Shown piece by piece: positions 8,766 to 17,443 of a stretch of DNA of 64,000 nucleotides. This DNA comes from Xaviernesmea oryzae (lineage in GTDB: Bacteria; Pseudomonadota; Alphaproteobacteria; Rhizobiales; Rhizobiaceae): assembly GCF_900177415.1 (NCBI RefSeq), contig NZ_FXAF01000006.1, positions 272,001 through 336,000 of the forward strand, in the 5' to 3' direction. The position numbers and the translations under genes were made by a program. Numbering within the stretch: the stretch's first letter is position 1; each line of letters opens with the position of its first letter. Below the pieces are notes generated by a model that saw nothing but the letters and a program-made list of their open reading frames with translations, was not told the origin of the DNA and made no database searches.

Positions 8766-8842
8766 GCCCTTATCCTGGCTCTCTCCCCGTCCCGATCTTG
8801 TCGAAGGCGCGGGGAGGAGCTGCCGGCAGGCGGATGAGGGGC
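8766..8842. repeat. Palindromic intergenic element between ehuB and ehuC
   Basis: The gap can fold into nested hairpins. CTCCCCG (8783-8789) pairs with CGGGGAG (8810-8816), CTGCCGGCAG (8820-8829) is a perfect palindrome, and an outer arm near 8766-8775 pairs imperfectly with 8832-8842. The words (CTCTCCCCG, CCGGCAGGCGGATGAGGGGC) look like the dispersed palindromic repeats common between genes in Rhizobiales genomes. I cannot confirm other copies from this window. Confidence 0.55.
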
Positions 8843-8876
8843 AGACCCACCGAAAGAGACTAGGAACCCAGGCCTG

Positions 8877-9536
8877 ATGATCGATTGGTCCGGCTATTTG
8901 TCGCTGATTCTGGAAGGCGCGCTGGTGACGCTGCAACTGACCGTCATGGGGTCGGCTCTGGCGCTGGTGATGGCTTTCCTGGCCGGACTCGGCCGGCTCT
9001 CGCGCTTCTTCCTCGTGCGGGCGCTCGCGACGACCTATATCGAGTTCTTCCGTGGCACGTCGATCTTCGTGCAGCTCTTCTGGGTCTATTTCGTCCTCCC
9101 CTTTGCGGGTTTCACCCTTACGCCGCTGCAGGCAGGCGTGCTGGCGCTGGGGCTCAACGTTGGCGCCTATGCAGCCGAAGTCGTACGCGGTGCCGTCAAG
9201 GCTGTCGGACGGGAGCAGACGGAGGCCTGTACCGCCCTCAATCTCTCCCGTTACCAGCGCATGCGCCATGTGATCCTGCCGCAGGCGTTGCCCCTGATGC
9301 TGCCGACCTTCTGCAACAATGCCATCGAGCTCCTGAAAGGCACGGCGGTCGTGTCGCTGATCTCGCTGACGGACCTGACCTTTCAGGCGCAGGTCGTCCG
9401 CGCGCAGACCGGCAACACGCTTATTCCCTTCACGACGATCCTCATTCTCTACTTCGCCATGGCCTGGGTCATCTCGGTTTCCATGCGCTGGCTCGAACGG
9501 CGGATGACGCGCAACCTCGATGGCGTGAGGATCTGA
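8877..9536 (+). CDS. ehuC: Ectoine/hydroxyectoine ABC importer permease EhuC
   Basis: 219-residue HisM-type membrane permease with about five predicted helices, such as GYLSLILEGALVTLQLTVMG at the start and LIPFTTILILYFAMAW near the end. The cytoplasmic EAA loop that docks the ATPase is visible as EACTALNLSRYQRMRHVILP (about residues 120-140). The conserved FFRGTSIFVQLFW segment is typical of amino-acid permeases. It pairs with EhuD, which starts two bases after its stop. The weak upstream context and the palindromic element before it may lower its translation compared with EhuB. Confidence 0.9.
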   Translation: MIDWSGYLSLILEGALVTLQLTVMGSALALVMAFLAGLGRLSRFFLVRALATTYIEFFRGTSIFVQLFWVYFVLPFAGFTLTPLQAGVLALGLNVGAYAAEVVRGAVKAVGREQTEACTALNLSRYQRMRHVILPQALPLMLPTFCNNAIELLKGTAVVSLISLTDLTFQAQVVRAQTGNTLIPFTTILILYFAMAWVISVSMRWLERRMTRNLDGVRI

Positions 9537-9538
9537 CC

Positions 9539-10198
9539 ATGGAGTGGGATTGGGATTTCGTCTGGCAGATCATGCCGACCCTGCTCGAAGGGTTCAAGAT
9601 CACCATTCTGGCGACCGTTCTCGGTGCGGCCGTGGCTGCGGTGATCGGCCTCGCGCTCGCCATCGCGCGCCGTTCGCCGATCGCCGCAGTCTCGCGCACG
9701 GTCGGCTTCGTCTCGGAATTCATCCGCGGCACGCCGCTTCTCGTACAGCTCTATTTCATCTTCTACGTGCTGCCGGACATCGGCATCCGCCTGTCGCCTT
9801 TGGTGGCCGGCGTGATCGGCATCGGCGTTCATTATGCCACCTATACGGCCGAGGTTTATCGGGCCGGCATCGAAAACGTGCCGCGCGGCCAGTGGGAAGC
9901 GGCGAAGGCAGCCAACCTCACCACGCGGCAGGCCTGGATCCATGTCATCCTGCCGCAGGCCGTGCCGCCGATGATCCCGGCACTCGCCAACTATTTCATC
10001 GCGATGTTCAAGGAAACGCCGCTGCTTTCGGCGATCACCGTGCTGGAACTGATGAACCAGGCAAAAAGCATCGCCAACAGCAACTACCGCTACATTGAGC
10101 CGATGACGCTTGTCGGCGTCTTCTTCCTCGTCGTCAGCCTGATTTCGGTCGTCGGGCTAAGGTGGCTGGAAGAGCGGTACGCCCGGATGGATGACTGA
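9539..10198 (+). CDS. ehuD: Ectoine/hydroxyectoine ABC importer permease EhuD
   Basis: 219-residue partner permease starting at the ATG at 9539 (MEWDWDFVWQIMP). It has the family motif FIRGTPLLVQLYF, the EAA loop EAAKAANLTTRQAWIHVILP, and the segment FKETPLLSAITVLELM that precedes the last helices. A longer open frame continues upstream but is only the shifted shadow of ehuC. It begins two bases after ehuC stops and overlaps the eutA start by 8 bases, showing a single translationally coupled transcript. Confidence 0.9.
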   Translation: MEWDWDFVWQIMPTLLEGFKITILATVLGAAVAAVIGLALAIARRSPIAAVSRTVGFVSEFIRGTPLLVQLYFIFYVLPDIGIRLSPLVAGVIGIGVHYATYTAEVYRAGIENVPRGQWEAAKAANLTTRQAWIHVILPQAVPPMIPALANYFIAMFKETPLLSAITVLELMNQAKSIANSNYRYIEPMTLVGVFFLVVSLISVVGLRWLEERYARMDD

Positions 10199-10976
10199 CA
10201 TGACTTCTGTCGACATAAACCTTGCCGGCCGGAAGCCGCGGCTGGACGACCGCCCGCTCCGGAAACGGATCGGCCTCGTCATTCTCGCCACCGACCACAC
10301 GACGGAAGTCGACTTTCAGCGCATGGTCGCGAGCGACCGTATTGGCGTCTATGTCGGTCGTATTCCCTATGCCAATCCGACGACGCCCGAAAACCTGATG
10401 AAGATGCAGCCGGTGCTGACCGAAGGCGCGTCGCTCATCCTGCCGGGGGAGACGCTGGATGCCGTCATGTATTCCTGCACGTCAGCCTCCGTGGTGATCG
10501 GCGATGCCCGTATCGAGGAGGCGATCCGTACCGCCAAGCCGGGTGTACCCGTCGTGACGCCGACGGCGGCCTCCGTGAAAGGCCTCAAGGCCGTGGGCGC
10601 AAGCCGCATTTCGATCCTGACGCCCTATACGGTGGAGACGAGCCGCCCGATGGCCGATTACTTCGCCGGCCTCGGCTTCACGATCGATCGGTTCACCTGC
10701 CTGGGTTTCGAGGACGATCGCGAGATGGCGCGCATTGCGCCGGACGAGCTCGTTTCGCTCGCCCGTGAAGCCGTAGCGCCGGAGTCGCAGGCGCTTTTCA
10801 TCTCCTGCACGGCTGTCCGCGCCGCGCAGGTCGCGGCCAGGATCGAGGCCCAGATCGGCAAGCCGGTCGTCAGCAGCAATCTCGCCACCGCCTGGGCCTG
10901 CCTGCGGCTTTGCGGCGAAACCGCACCGCGTCCCGAAATCGGCACGCTGATGACGAAGTCCTATCCGGAAGGTTGA
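10191..10976 (+). CDS. eutA: EutA, Asp/Glu racemase/arylmalonate decarboxylase-like enzyme of hydroxyectoine use
   Basis: 261-residue protein of the Asp/Glu/hydantoin racemase superfamily, the group that includes maleate isomerase and arylmalonate decarboxylase. The two catalytic-cysteine regions of the fold are visible as VMYSCTSASVVIG and ALFISCTAVRAAQ. EutA is encoded with EutB and EutC in hydroxyectoine degraders, and the three are proposed to convert 5-hydroxyectoine so that it can enter the ectoine route; the exact chemistry of this enzyme is not visible from sequence. It overlaps ehuD by 8 bases, and eutB follows after 4 bases. A second ATG at 10200 is an alternative start. Confidence 0.85.
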   Translation: MTDMTSVDINLAGRKPRLDDRPLRKRIGLVILATDHTTEVDFQRMVASDRIGVYVGRIPYANPTTPENLMKMQPVLTEGASLILPGETLDAVMYSCTSASVVIGDARIEEAIRTAKPGVPVVTPTAASVKGLKAVGASRISILTPYTVETSRPMADYFAGLGFTIDRFTCLGFEDDREMARIAPDELVSLAREAVAPESQALFISCTAVRAAQVAARIEAQIGKPVVSSNLATAWACLRLCGETAPRPEIGTLMTKSYPEG

Positions 10977-10980
10977 GGCC

Positions 10981-11982
10981 ATGAGCGGGAAGACCTTGCC
11001 GGTTCAGCTCGACGATATCCATGCCGCTGCGGCGCGCATCGAGGGGCGCGTGCTCCGTACGCCCATAGTGGAATCGGCAATGTTGAGCGAACGCGTCGGC
11101 GTGCCCGTGCATCTGAAGCTTGAGCACCACCAGACCACCGGCAGCTTCAAATTGCGCGGTGCGGTCAATGCCGTTCTGTCCCTTTCCGTGGAAGAGCGGG
11201 CGCGCGGCGTGGTGGCGGCGTCCACCGGCAATCACGGGCGGGCGCTTGCCTTTGCCGCGCGAGCGGAAGGTTCCGTCGCGACCATCTGCATGTCGTCGCT
11301 TGTGCCCGAAAACAAGGTCTCGGAAATCCGCCGCCTCGGCGCGCGTGTCCGCATTATCGGCCGTTCGCAGGACGAGGCGCAGGAGGAAGTGGATCGGTTG
11401 GTCGCCGAAGAAGGGCTGGTCATGGTGCCGCCCTTCGATCATCCGGCCGTCGTCGCAGGGCAGGGCACTCTTGGCATCGAGGTCGTCGAACAGGTGCCGG
11501 AGGTCGATACCGTTCTTGTGCCCCTGTCCGGTGGTGGGCTTGCCGCCGGGGTTGCGGTCGCTGTCAAAGGTCTGAAACCATCGGTTCGGGTGGTCGGCCT
11601 GACGATGGAGCGCGGCGCGGCAATGAAGGCAAGCCTCGATGCCGGCAGGCCGGTGCCGGTCGAGGAACTGCCGAGCCTTGCGGATTCGCTCGGCGGCGGC
11701 ATCGGTCTCGACAACCGCGTTACGTTCGCCATGTGCCGGGACCTGCTGGACGATGTCGTCCTTCTCTCCGAGGCCGAGATCGCAGCCGGCATGCGGCACG
11801 CCTATGCGGTCGAGCGCGAAGTCGTGGAAGGTGCGGCCGCCGTGGGCATCGCGGCGCTTCTTGCAGGAAAGATCGAAAGCCGCGGCCCCGTCGTTGTGAT
11901 CCTCTCCGGCCGCAATGTCGATATGGAGCAGCACCGGCGGGTGATGAACGGCGAGATCATCTACGGAAAGGACGCCGCATGA
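10981..11982 (+). CDS. eutB: EutB, threonine dehydratase-like PLP enzyme of hydroxyectoine use
   Basis: 333-residue fold-type II PLP enzyme resembling threonine/serine dehydratase. The PLP lysine lies in TTGSFKLRGAVNAV (about residue 56), the substrate loop is STGNHGRAL, and the glycine-rich phosphate cup is VPLSGGGLAAG. In ectoine clusters EutB acts with EutA and EutC on hydroxyectoine, probably removing the hydroxyl as water. It ends overlapping eutC by the classical ATGA arrangement. Without the cluster it would be annotated as a catabolic threonine dehydratase. Confidence 0.87.
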   Translation: MSGKTLPVQLDDIHAAAARIEGRVLRTPIVESAMLSERVGVPVHLKLEHHQTTGSFKLRGAVNAVLSLSVEERARGVVAASTGNHGRALAFAARAEGSVATICMSSLVPENKVSEIRRLGARVRIIGRSQDEAQEEVDRLVAEEGLVMVPPFDHPAVVAGQGTLGIEVVEQVPEVDTVLVPLSGGGLAAGVAVAVKGLKPSVRVVGLTMERGAAMKASLDAGRPVPVEELPSLADSLGGGIGLDNRVTFAMCRDLLDDVVLLSEAEIAAGMRHAYAVEREVVEGAAAVGIAALLAGKIESRGPVVVILSGRNVDMEQHRRVMNGEIIYGKDAA

Positions 11983-12971
11983 GCCGGATGGTCATCCTCA
12001 CCGAAAGGGAACTGCGCAGCCTTGTCCCGCTCGACGGCGAAGCCGTCGCCTGCGTCGAGAATGCCTTTCACGCGCTTGCCACCAAGCCGGTCGCCATGCC
12101 GCCGATCCTGCGTCTCGACATTCCCGAACATCGGGGCGAGGTGGACGTGAAAACGGCCTACGTCCCGGGTATCGAAAGCTTCGCGATCAAGATCAGTCCC
12201 GGTTTCTTCGACAATCCGAAGATCGGCCTGCCGAGTACCAACGGCATGATGGTTCTTTTGTCCAGCCGCACGGGGCTGGTCCAGGCGCTGCTGCTCGATA
12301 ACGGGTATCTGACCGACATACGCACGGCCGCCGCCGGTGCCGTCGCGGCAAAACACCTGTCGCGTCCGGATTCGGCCGTTGCGGCGATTTTCGGGGCGGG
12401 TATGCAGGCTCGATTGCAGCTTGAGGCCCTTTCCCTGGTCCGGCCGATCCAGGAAGCACGCATCTGGGCGCGCGATTTGGCAAAAGCCGAGGCCGTGGCT
12501 GTCGGGTTGTCTGCCAAACTCGGTTTCCCGGTGAGCGCGGAAGCCGATCCCGAAGCCGCGGTTGCGGGCGCAGATATTGTCGTCACTACGACGCCCTCCG
12601 AAACCCCGATCCTGAAAGCCGAATGGCTTCGGCCAGGCCAGCATGTGACCGCCATGGGCTCGGATGCCGAGCACAAGAACGAGATCGATCCGGCGGCAAT
12701 CGCCAAGGCCGATATCTACGTCGCCGACAGCCTGAGACAGACGCGTCGGCTCGGGGAACTGCATCACGCCATAGAGGCTGGACGCATCTCGCCGGATACC
12801 GCCTTTCCGCAGCTCGGCGAGGTCGTCGCTGGCCTGCACCCGGGCCGCGAAAGCGCCGGCCAGATCACGCTCGCAGACCTCACCGGCACGGGCATTCAGG
12901 ATACCGCCATCGCCACGCTCGCCTTCGCGCGGGCGGATGCCGCCGGTGCGGGCACCGCATTCGAAAGCTGA
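11979..12971 (+). CDS. eutC: EutC, ornithine cyclodeaminase/mu-crystallin family protein
   Basis: 330-residue member of the ornithine cyclodeaminase/mu-crystallin family. Its dinucleotide-binding motif is AAIFGAGMQARLQLEAL, preceded by the family hallmark LTDIRTAAAGAVAA. The ATG at 11979 overlaps the eutB stop; a longer frame running upstream is only an antiparallel-free extension through eutB and is not needed. In ectoine utilisers EutC is thought to help turn hydroxyectoine into ectoine by a reduction or cyclisation-type step with an NAD(P)H cofactor. The family alone would also permit alanine dehydrogenase or ketimine reductase activity. Confidence 0.87.
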   Translation: MSRMVILTERELRSLVPLDGEAVACVENAFHALATKPVAMPPILRLDIPEHRGEVDVKTAYVPGIESFAIKISPGFFDNPKIGLPSTNGMMVLLSSRTGLVQALLLDNGYLTDIRTAAAGAVAAKHLSRPDSAVAAIFGAGMQARLQLEALSLVRPIQEARIWARDLAKAEAVAVGLSAKLGFPVSAEADPEAAVAGADIVVTTTPSETPILKAEWLRPGQHVTAMGSDAEHKNEIDPAAIAKADIYVADSLRQTRRLGELHHAIEAGRISPDTAFPQLGEVVAGLHPGRESAGQITLADLTGTGIQDTAIATLAFARADAAGAGTAFES

Positions 12972-13004
12972 GCCGGCTTTATGCCGGACAAGAAGGGAAG
13001 AAAC

Positions 13005-14186
13005 ATGACCCAGCCCAATCTCAAATTCTCTCTTGGCGAATATGCCGCGCGGCTGGAAAAGACGCGGAAAGCCATGGAGGCGAGGGGGATCGACCTGCTG
13101 ATCGTCAGCGATCCGTCCAACATGGCCTGGCTGACGGGTTATGACGGCTGGTCGTTCTACGTGCACCAGGCCGTCATCGTGCCGCCGTCCGGCGAGCCGA
13201 TCTGGTTCGGCCGCGGCCAGGACGCCAACGGCGCCAAGCTCACCGCCTATCTGAAGCACGAGAACATCATCGGCTATCCCGATCATTATGTGCAATCCAC
13301 CGAACGCCATCCGATGGATTATCTTTCCGGCATCCTGACGGATCGCGGCCTCGGCAAGCTGACGATCGGCGTCGAGATGGACAATTACTGGTTCTCGGCG
13401 GCCGCCTTCGCCTCGCTGCAGAAGCATCTGCCGAATGTCCGGTTTGTGGATGCGACGGCGCTCGTGAACTGGCAGCGGGCGGTGAAAAGCGAAACCGAAA
13501 TCAAGTATATGCGCAACGCGGCACGCATCGTGGAAGCGATGCATGCCCGCATCTTCGACAAGATCGAGGTCGGCATGCGCAAATGCGATCTGGTCGCCGA
13601 AATCTACGACGCCGGCACGCGCGGCATCGACGGCATCGGCGGCGACTATCCGGCGATCGTGCCCCTGCTGCCATCGGGCGTCGAGGCGTCGGCGCCGCAC
13701 CTGACCTGGGACGACCGGCCGATGAAGAAGGGCGAGGGCACCTTCTTCGAGATCGCGGGCTGCTACAACCGCTATCATCTGCCTCTGTCGCGCACGGTCT
13801 TCCTTGGCAAACCGACGCAGGCCTTCCTCGATGCGGAAAAGGCGACGCTGGAGGGCATGGAGGCTGGGCTTGCGGTCGCAAAACCCGGCAATACCTGCGA
13901 GGACATCGCCAACGCCTTCTTCGCGGTTCTCAAGAAATACGGGATCATCAAGGACAACCGTACCGGCTATCCGATCGGTCTTTCCTATCCGCCGGACTGG
14001 GGCGAGCGCACCATGAGCCTGCGCCCGGGCGACCGCACCGAACTGAAGCCCGGCATGACCTTCCATTTCATGACCGGCCTCTGGCTGGAGGATATGGGTT
14101 TCGAGACGACCGAAAGCATTCTCATCACCGACACCGGCGTCGAATGCCTGGCGAACGTGCCGCGCAAGCTGATGGTCAAGGATTGA
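13005..14186 (+). CDS. doeA: Ectoine hydrolase (EutD/DoeA), M24-peptidase fold
   Basis: 393-residue creatinase/Xaa-Pro aminopeptidase-fold protein. An N-terminal creatinase-type domain (LLIVSDPSNMAWLTGYDGWS) is followed by the pita-bread domain (GDYPAIVPLLPSG, FFEIAGCYNRYHLPLSRT, FETTESILIT). Enzymes of this subgroup open the ectoine ring to give N-acetyl-L-2,4-diaminobutyrate and, together with EutE/DoeB, form a hydrolase-deacetylase pair. I chose the ATG at 13005 (MTQPNLKF) because AAGGGAAG precedes it; an upstream ATG at 12981 would add eight residues. The stop at 14186 is followed after five bases by eutE. Confidence 0.9.
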   Translation: MTQPNLKFSLGEYAARLEKTRKAMEARGIDLLIVSDPSNMAWLTGYDGWSFYVHQAVIVPPSGEPIWFGRGQDANGAKLTAYLKHENIIGYPDHYVQSTERHPMDYLSGILTDRGLGKLTIGVEMDNYWFSAAAFASLQKHLPNVRFVDATALVNWQRAVKSETEIKYMRNAARIVEAMHARIFDKIEVGMRKCDLVAEIYDAGTRGIDGIGGDYPAIVPLLPSGVEASAPHLTWDDRPMKKGEGTFFEIAGCYNRYHLPLSRTVFLGKPTQAFLDAEKATLEGMEAGLAVAKPGNTCEDIANAFFAVLKKYGIIKDNRTGYPIGLSYPPDWGERTMSLRPGDRTELKPGMTFHFMTGLWLEDMGFETTESILITDTGVECLANVPRKLMVKD

Positions 14187-14191
14187 GGCCC

Positions 14192-15199
14192 ATGGGCGAA
14201 ATAGCTTTGCGGCCGTCCCCGATCAGCCCGACGGTGGATTTCGAGACCGAGGGCGTGCAGCACGGTTTCCTGCGGCTGCCCTACAGCCGCGACGATTCCG
14301 CCTGGGGATCGGTCATGATCCCCCTCACGGTGATCCGCAACGGCAAGGGTCCGACGGCGCTCCTGACGGGCGGCAATCACGGCGACGAGTACGAAGGGCC
14401 GATCGCGCTCTTCGATCTCGCCCGTAGCCTCAAGGTGGAGGATGTCCGCGGCACCGTGATCATCGTTCCGGCGATGAACTATCCGGCCTTTCTTGCCGGT
14501 ACGCGGACCTCGCCGATCGACAAGGGCAATCTGAACCGCAGCTTTCCAGGCCGTCCGGACGGGACGGTGACGCAGAAGATCGCCGACTATTTCCAGCGTG
14601 AATTGCTGCCGCGGGCCGATATCGTGCTGGATTTCCATTCGGGCGGGAAGACGCTCGATTTCCTGCCCTTCTGTGCCGCGCATATCCTGCCCGACAAGGA
14701 GCAGGAAGCCCGCGCCTTCGAATTCGTGAAGGCGTTTTCCGCTCCCTATTCGATGAAGATGCTCGAGATCGACGCGGTCGGCATGTACGACACGGCGGCC
14801 GAGGAGATGGGCAAGGTCTTCATCACCACGGAACTCGGCGGCGGCGGCACGGCGACGGCGAAAAGCGCGGGCATCGCCAAGCGTGGCGTCATGAACGTGC
14901 TCCGTCATGCAGGCGTCGTCGCCGGCCGGGCCGAAACCGGACCGACGACCTGGCTCGACATGCCGGATGGCGATTGTTTCTCCTTTGCCGAGGAGGACGG
15001 CTTGATCGAGCCTGTCTTCGACCTGGGCGACGAGGTCCGTGAAGGAGCCGTCCTGGCCCGTATTTATCCCACCGGGCGGACCGGCGCCGCACCGGGTGAA
15101 ATCCGTGCGAAGATGAGCGGCATCCTTTGCGCCCGGCATTTCCCTGGATTGGTCAAGGCAGGTGACTGCGTGGCCGTCATTGCCATCGTTGTCGGCTGA
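14192..15199 (+). CDS. doeB: N-acetyl-diaminobutyrate deacetylase (EutE/DoeB)
   Basis: 335-residue zinc amidohydrolase of the succinylglutamate desuccinylase/aspartoacylase (M14-like) family. The zinc ligands are visible as GGNHGDEYEG (His and Glu) and VLDFHSGGK (His); the TELGGGGTAT segment holds the expected active-site glutamate. DoeB/EutE removes the acetyl group from N-acetyl-L-2,4-diaminobutyrate, giving diaminobutyrate for DoeD. The start is the ATG at 14192 (MGEIALRPS); the frame stays open upstream across doeA but that part is an off-frame shadow. Last gene of the right-going ectoine operon, followed by a hairpin. Confidence 0.9.
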   Translation: MGEIALRPSPISPTVDFETEGVQHGFLRLPYSRDDSAWGSVMIPLTVIRNGKGPTALLTGGNHGDEYEGPIALFDLARSLKVEDVRGTVIIVPAMNYPAFLAGTRTSPIDKGNLNRSFPGRPDGTVTQKIADYFQRELLPRADIVLDFHSGGKTLDFLPFCAAHILPDKEQEARAFEFVKAFSAPYSMKMLEIDAVGMYDTAAEEMGKVFITTELGGGGTATAKSAGIAKRGVMNVLRHAGVVAGRAETGPTTWLDMPDGDCFSFAEEDGLIEPVFDLGDEVREGAVLARIYPTGRTGAAPGEIRAKMSGILCARHFPGLVKAGDCVAVIAIVVG

Positions 15200-15208
15200 C
15201 GCTATCGG

Positions 15209-15226
15209 AGGCGGTACCTTCCGCCT
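15209..15226 (+). terminator. Possible terminator after eutE/doeB
   Basis: AGGCGG (15209-15214) pairs with CCGCCT (15221-15226) over a six-base loop, ten bases after the doeB stop. Only a short T-containing stretch (TCTGCTT) follows, so termination may be weak. Confidence 0.4.
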
Positions 15227-15244
15227 TCTGCTTCCGGGGCTCCC

Positions 15245-16141
15245 ATGGCCTATGCAAATCTGCTTTCCGATCGGCGGCATCTTCCGCTCCTGGCTCTGAT
15301 TGCCGGAGGCATTGCCATCGGCGGGTCGCCGATCTTCGTCAGGCTTTCCGAGCTCGGGCCGGTGGCGACGGCCTTCTGGCGGCTTGCATTGGGCCTTGTT
15401 CCGCTATGCGTCTTCGCGCTGATCTGGCGGCCTGAGGCCTTGCGCCTGCCGGAGCGCCGGTCGGACTATGCGTTGCTGATGCTGCCGGGGATTTTCCTGG
15501 CCGCCGATCTCGTGGCATGGCATCTCGCCATCCATTGGACGAGCATCGCCAATGCCACGCTGCTGGTGAACCTCTCGCCTGTCTTCGTCACGCTCGGAAG
15601 CTGGCTGCTTTTCGGCGCCAAGGTAAGTCGGGGCTTCATCGCCGGCCTGGTGATCGCGCTGGTGGGCGTAGTGGTCCTGAAAGCGGGTGATGGAGGTGGC
15701 CTTGGCGGCGGCCATTGGGCGGGTGATCTCTCCGCCGTCATCGGCGCCGTCTTCTACGCCGGCTACATGCTTGCGCTGGGTAGCGCCAGGGGCCGGTTCG
15801 ACACGATGCGGGTGATGCTGTGGAACACGGCAACCGCGGCGCTCTCCATCCTTCCCGTCGCACTTGTGATGGAAAGCGCCATCCTTCCTTCGACCCTGCG
15901 GGGCTGGGAAATCCTGCTGGCGCTCGCACTGATCAGCCATGTCGGTGGACAGGCTCTGATCATCTATGCGCTGGCATTCCTGCCGATGAGCTTCTCGTCG
16001 CTCACGCTGCTGCTCCAGCCCGTGGTTGCCTCATTGCTGGGCATTGTCGTGCTCGGCGAGCTTCTCGGCCCATTGGGATGGGCCGGAGGCGGGATTGTCC
16101 TGACGGGCATTCTGATAGCGCGAAGGTCGCGCGCGTCGTAG
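15245..16141 (+). CDS. EamA/DMT-family transporter
   Basis: 298-residue membrane protein with about ten hydrophobic segments arranged as two EamA repeats. The first runs LLALIAGGIAIGGSPIFVRL to about residue 130 and the second begins near GDLSAVIGAVFYAGYMLAL. The motif FLPMSFSSLTLLLQPVVASLLG near residue 245 is typical of drug/metabolite transporters of the RhaT/YdcZ kind. Such proteins usually export amino acids or other small metabolites. It lies 45 bases after the ectoine operon on the same strand but beyond a hairpin, so co-transcription is uncertain. The substrate is unknown. Confidence 0.85.
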   Translation: MAYANLLSDRRHLPLLALIAGGIAIGGSPIFVRLSELGPVATAFWRLALGLVPLCVFALIWRPEALRLPERRSDYALLMLPGIFLAADLVAWHLAIHWTSIANATLLVNLSPVFVTLGSWLLFGAKVSRGFIAGLVIALVGVVVLKAGDGGGLGGGHWAGDLSAVIGAVFYAGYMLALGSARGRFDTMRVMLWNTATAALSILPVALVMESAILPSTLRGWEILLALALISHVGGQALIIYALAFLPMSFSSLTLLLQPVVASLLGIVVLGELLGPLGWAGGGIVLTGILIARRSRAS

Positions 16142-16149
16142 GGAATGGC

Positions 16150-16169
16150 ATCGACCGAATATGGTCGAT
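16150..16169. terminator. Hairpin in the convergent gap
   Basis: ATCGACC (16150-16156) pairs with GGTCGAT (16163-16169) over a six-base loop, between the convergent ends of the DMT transporter and the monooxygenase. No T-run follows on either strand, so it may be only a weak or Rho-assisted end. Confidence 0.35.
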
Positions 16170-16182
16170 TGCCGGTCCCGTT

Positions 16183-17205
16183 TCAGCGCCATCCGAGAGC
16201 AGGGGCTACATGCTTCAGGATGGATTCGATGACATGCGCGTTGTAGTCCACGCCGAGCTGGTTCGGAACGGTCAGAAGAAGCGTGTCGGCCTCGGCAATC
16301 GCCTCGTCCCTCTTCAGCTCCTCGATGAGGGCGTCGGGCTCGGCGGCATAGGAGCGGCCGAAGATCGCCCGGGTCTTCTCGTCGATGAAGCCGATCTTGT
16401 CCTCGCCATCATTCCCATATCCGAAATAGGCCCGGTCGCGATCGTCCACCAGCGCGAAGATGCTGCGGCTGACCGAGACCCGCGGCTCGCGCGCGTGCCC
16501 GGCCTCCTTCCACGCCTCGCGGTAGGCGCGGATCTGAGCCGCCTGCTGGACATGGAAAGGTTCGCCGGTCTCGTCGTCCTTCAGCGTGGAACTCTGCAGG
16601 TTCATCCCCAGCTTGGCCGCCCATGTCGCGGTGGCATTCGAGCTCGAACCCCACCAGATCCGTTCGCGCAGGCCCTCCGAATGGGGTTCCAGGCGCAGGA
16701 GGCCGGGCGGATTGGGGAACATCGGCCGCGGATTGGGTTGCGCAAAGCCCTTGCCGAGCAGCACTTCGAGGAAGACCTCCGTGTGGCGCCGGGCCATATC
16801 TGCCTCGGTCTGATCGTCGGGAGGGACGTAACCGAAATAGCGCCACCCGTCGATCACCTGCTCGGGCGAGCCACGGCTGATGCCGAGCTGCAGGCGGCCG
16901 GAGGCGATGAGGTCTGCCGCACCGGCATCCTCGGCCATGTAGAGCGGGTTCTCGTAGCGCATGTCGATGACCGCCGTGCCGATCTCGATCCGGCTCGTCT
17001 TCGCGCCGATCGCGGCAAGCAGCGGGAAGGGTGAGGCGAGCTGGCGGGCGAAATGATGGACGCGGAAATAGGCTCCGTCCGCGCCGAGCTCCTCGGCCGC
17101 GACCGCGAGATCGATGGACTGGAGAAGCGCGTCGGATGCCGACCGCGTCTGAGATTGAGGCGAGGGCGTCCAGTGCCCGAACGAGAGGAAACCGATTTTC
17201 TTCAT
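16183..17205 (-). CDS. LLM-class flavin-dependent monooxygenase
   Basis: 340-residue luciferase-like TIM-barrel protein. The N-terminus MKKIGFLSFGHWTPSP, the EELGADGAYFRVHHF strand-helix, IEIGTAVIDMRYENPLYMAEDAG and LQLGISRGSPEQVI are hallmarks of the bacterial luciferase superfamily, which uses FMNH2 and oxygen or reduces F420-like flavins. The start at 17205 is preferred over 17241 because the upstream codons (SCRCHTFRCRI) are not family-like. It is divergent from the four-gene module and convergent with the DMT transporter. Its substrate is not evident. Confidence 0.85.
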   Translation of the reverse strand: MKKIGFLSFGHWTPSPQSQTRSASDALLQSIDLAVAAEELGADGAYFRVHHFARQLASPFPLLAAIGAKTSRIEIGTAVIDMRYENPLYMAEDAGAADLIASGRLQLGISRGSPEQVIDGWRYFGYVPPDDQTEADMARRHTEVFLEVLLGKGFAQPNPRPMFPNPPGLLRLEPHSEGLRERIWWGSSSNATATWAAKLGMNLQSSTLKDDETGEPFHVQQAAQIRAYREAWKEAGHAREPRVSVSRSIFALVDDRDRAYFGYGNDGEDKIGFIDEKTRAIFGRSYAAEPDALIEELKRDEAIAEADTLLLTVPNQLGVDYNAHVIESILKHVAPALGWR

Positions 17206-17443
17206 GATCCTGCACCGGAAAGTGTGACACCTGCAACTCATGCTTCATCGCATGTTTGGCAATCGGGATACAGGCGGGATCTAACTCTTTTGAGGTGACG
17301 CTCAGTTCACCACCTTCGAACGTCGGTCGTCATGAGATTGGAACATTACTTGATTAAAGGCGAATGTATCCGCTATTTCTTGTTTATCGGGAACTTTGGC
17401 TGAGGCGGTGAATACCCTCGGCCGATTTGAAAGGGAGGGTTCC
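17206..17443 (+). promoter_or_regulatory. Divergent intergenic region upstream of the four-gene module
   Basis: 238 bases between the monooxygenase start and the first gene of the module. Two GGAAC words occur (17340-17344 and 17390-17394). The first is followed after 16 bases by CGAA (17361-17364), close to but not matching the GGAAC-N16/17-CGTT promoter of the alphaproteobacterial general stress sigma factor. A clean Shine-Dalgarno AAGGGAGGG stands just before the ATG at 17444. Confidence 0.35.

Noticed and set aside
16142..16182. A small gene in the convergent gap after the DMT transporter.
   Set aside because: Only 41 bases and a hairpin are present; no start or ribosome-binding site.
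17340..17364. EcfG-type general stress promoter (GGAAC-N16-CGAA) before the four-gene module.
   Set aside because: The -10 element should be CGTT; one base differs, and GGAAC occurs twice in the region. Kept only as a remark on the intergenic region.
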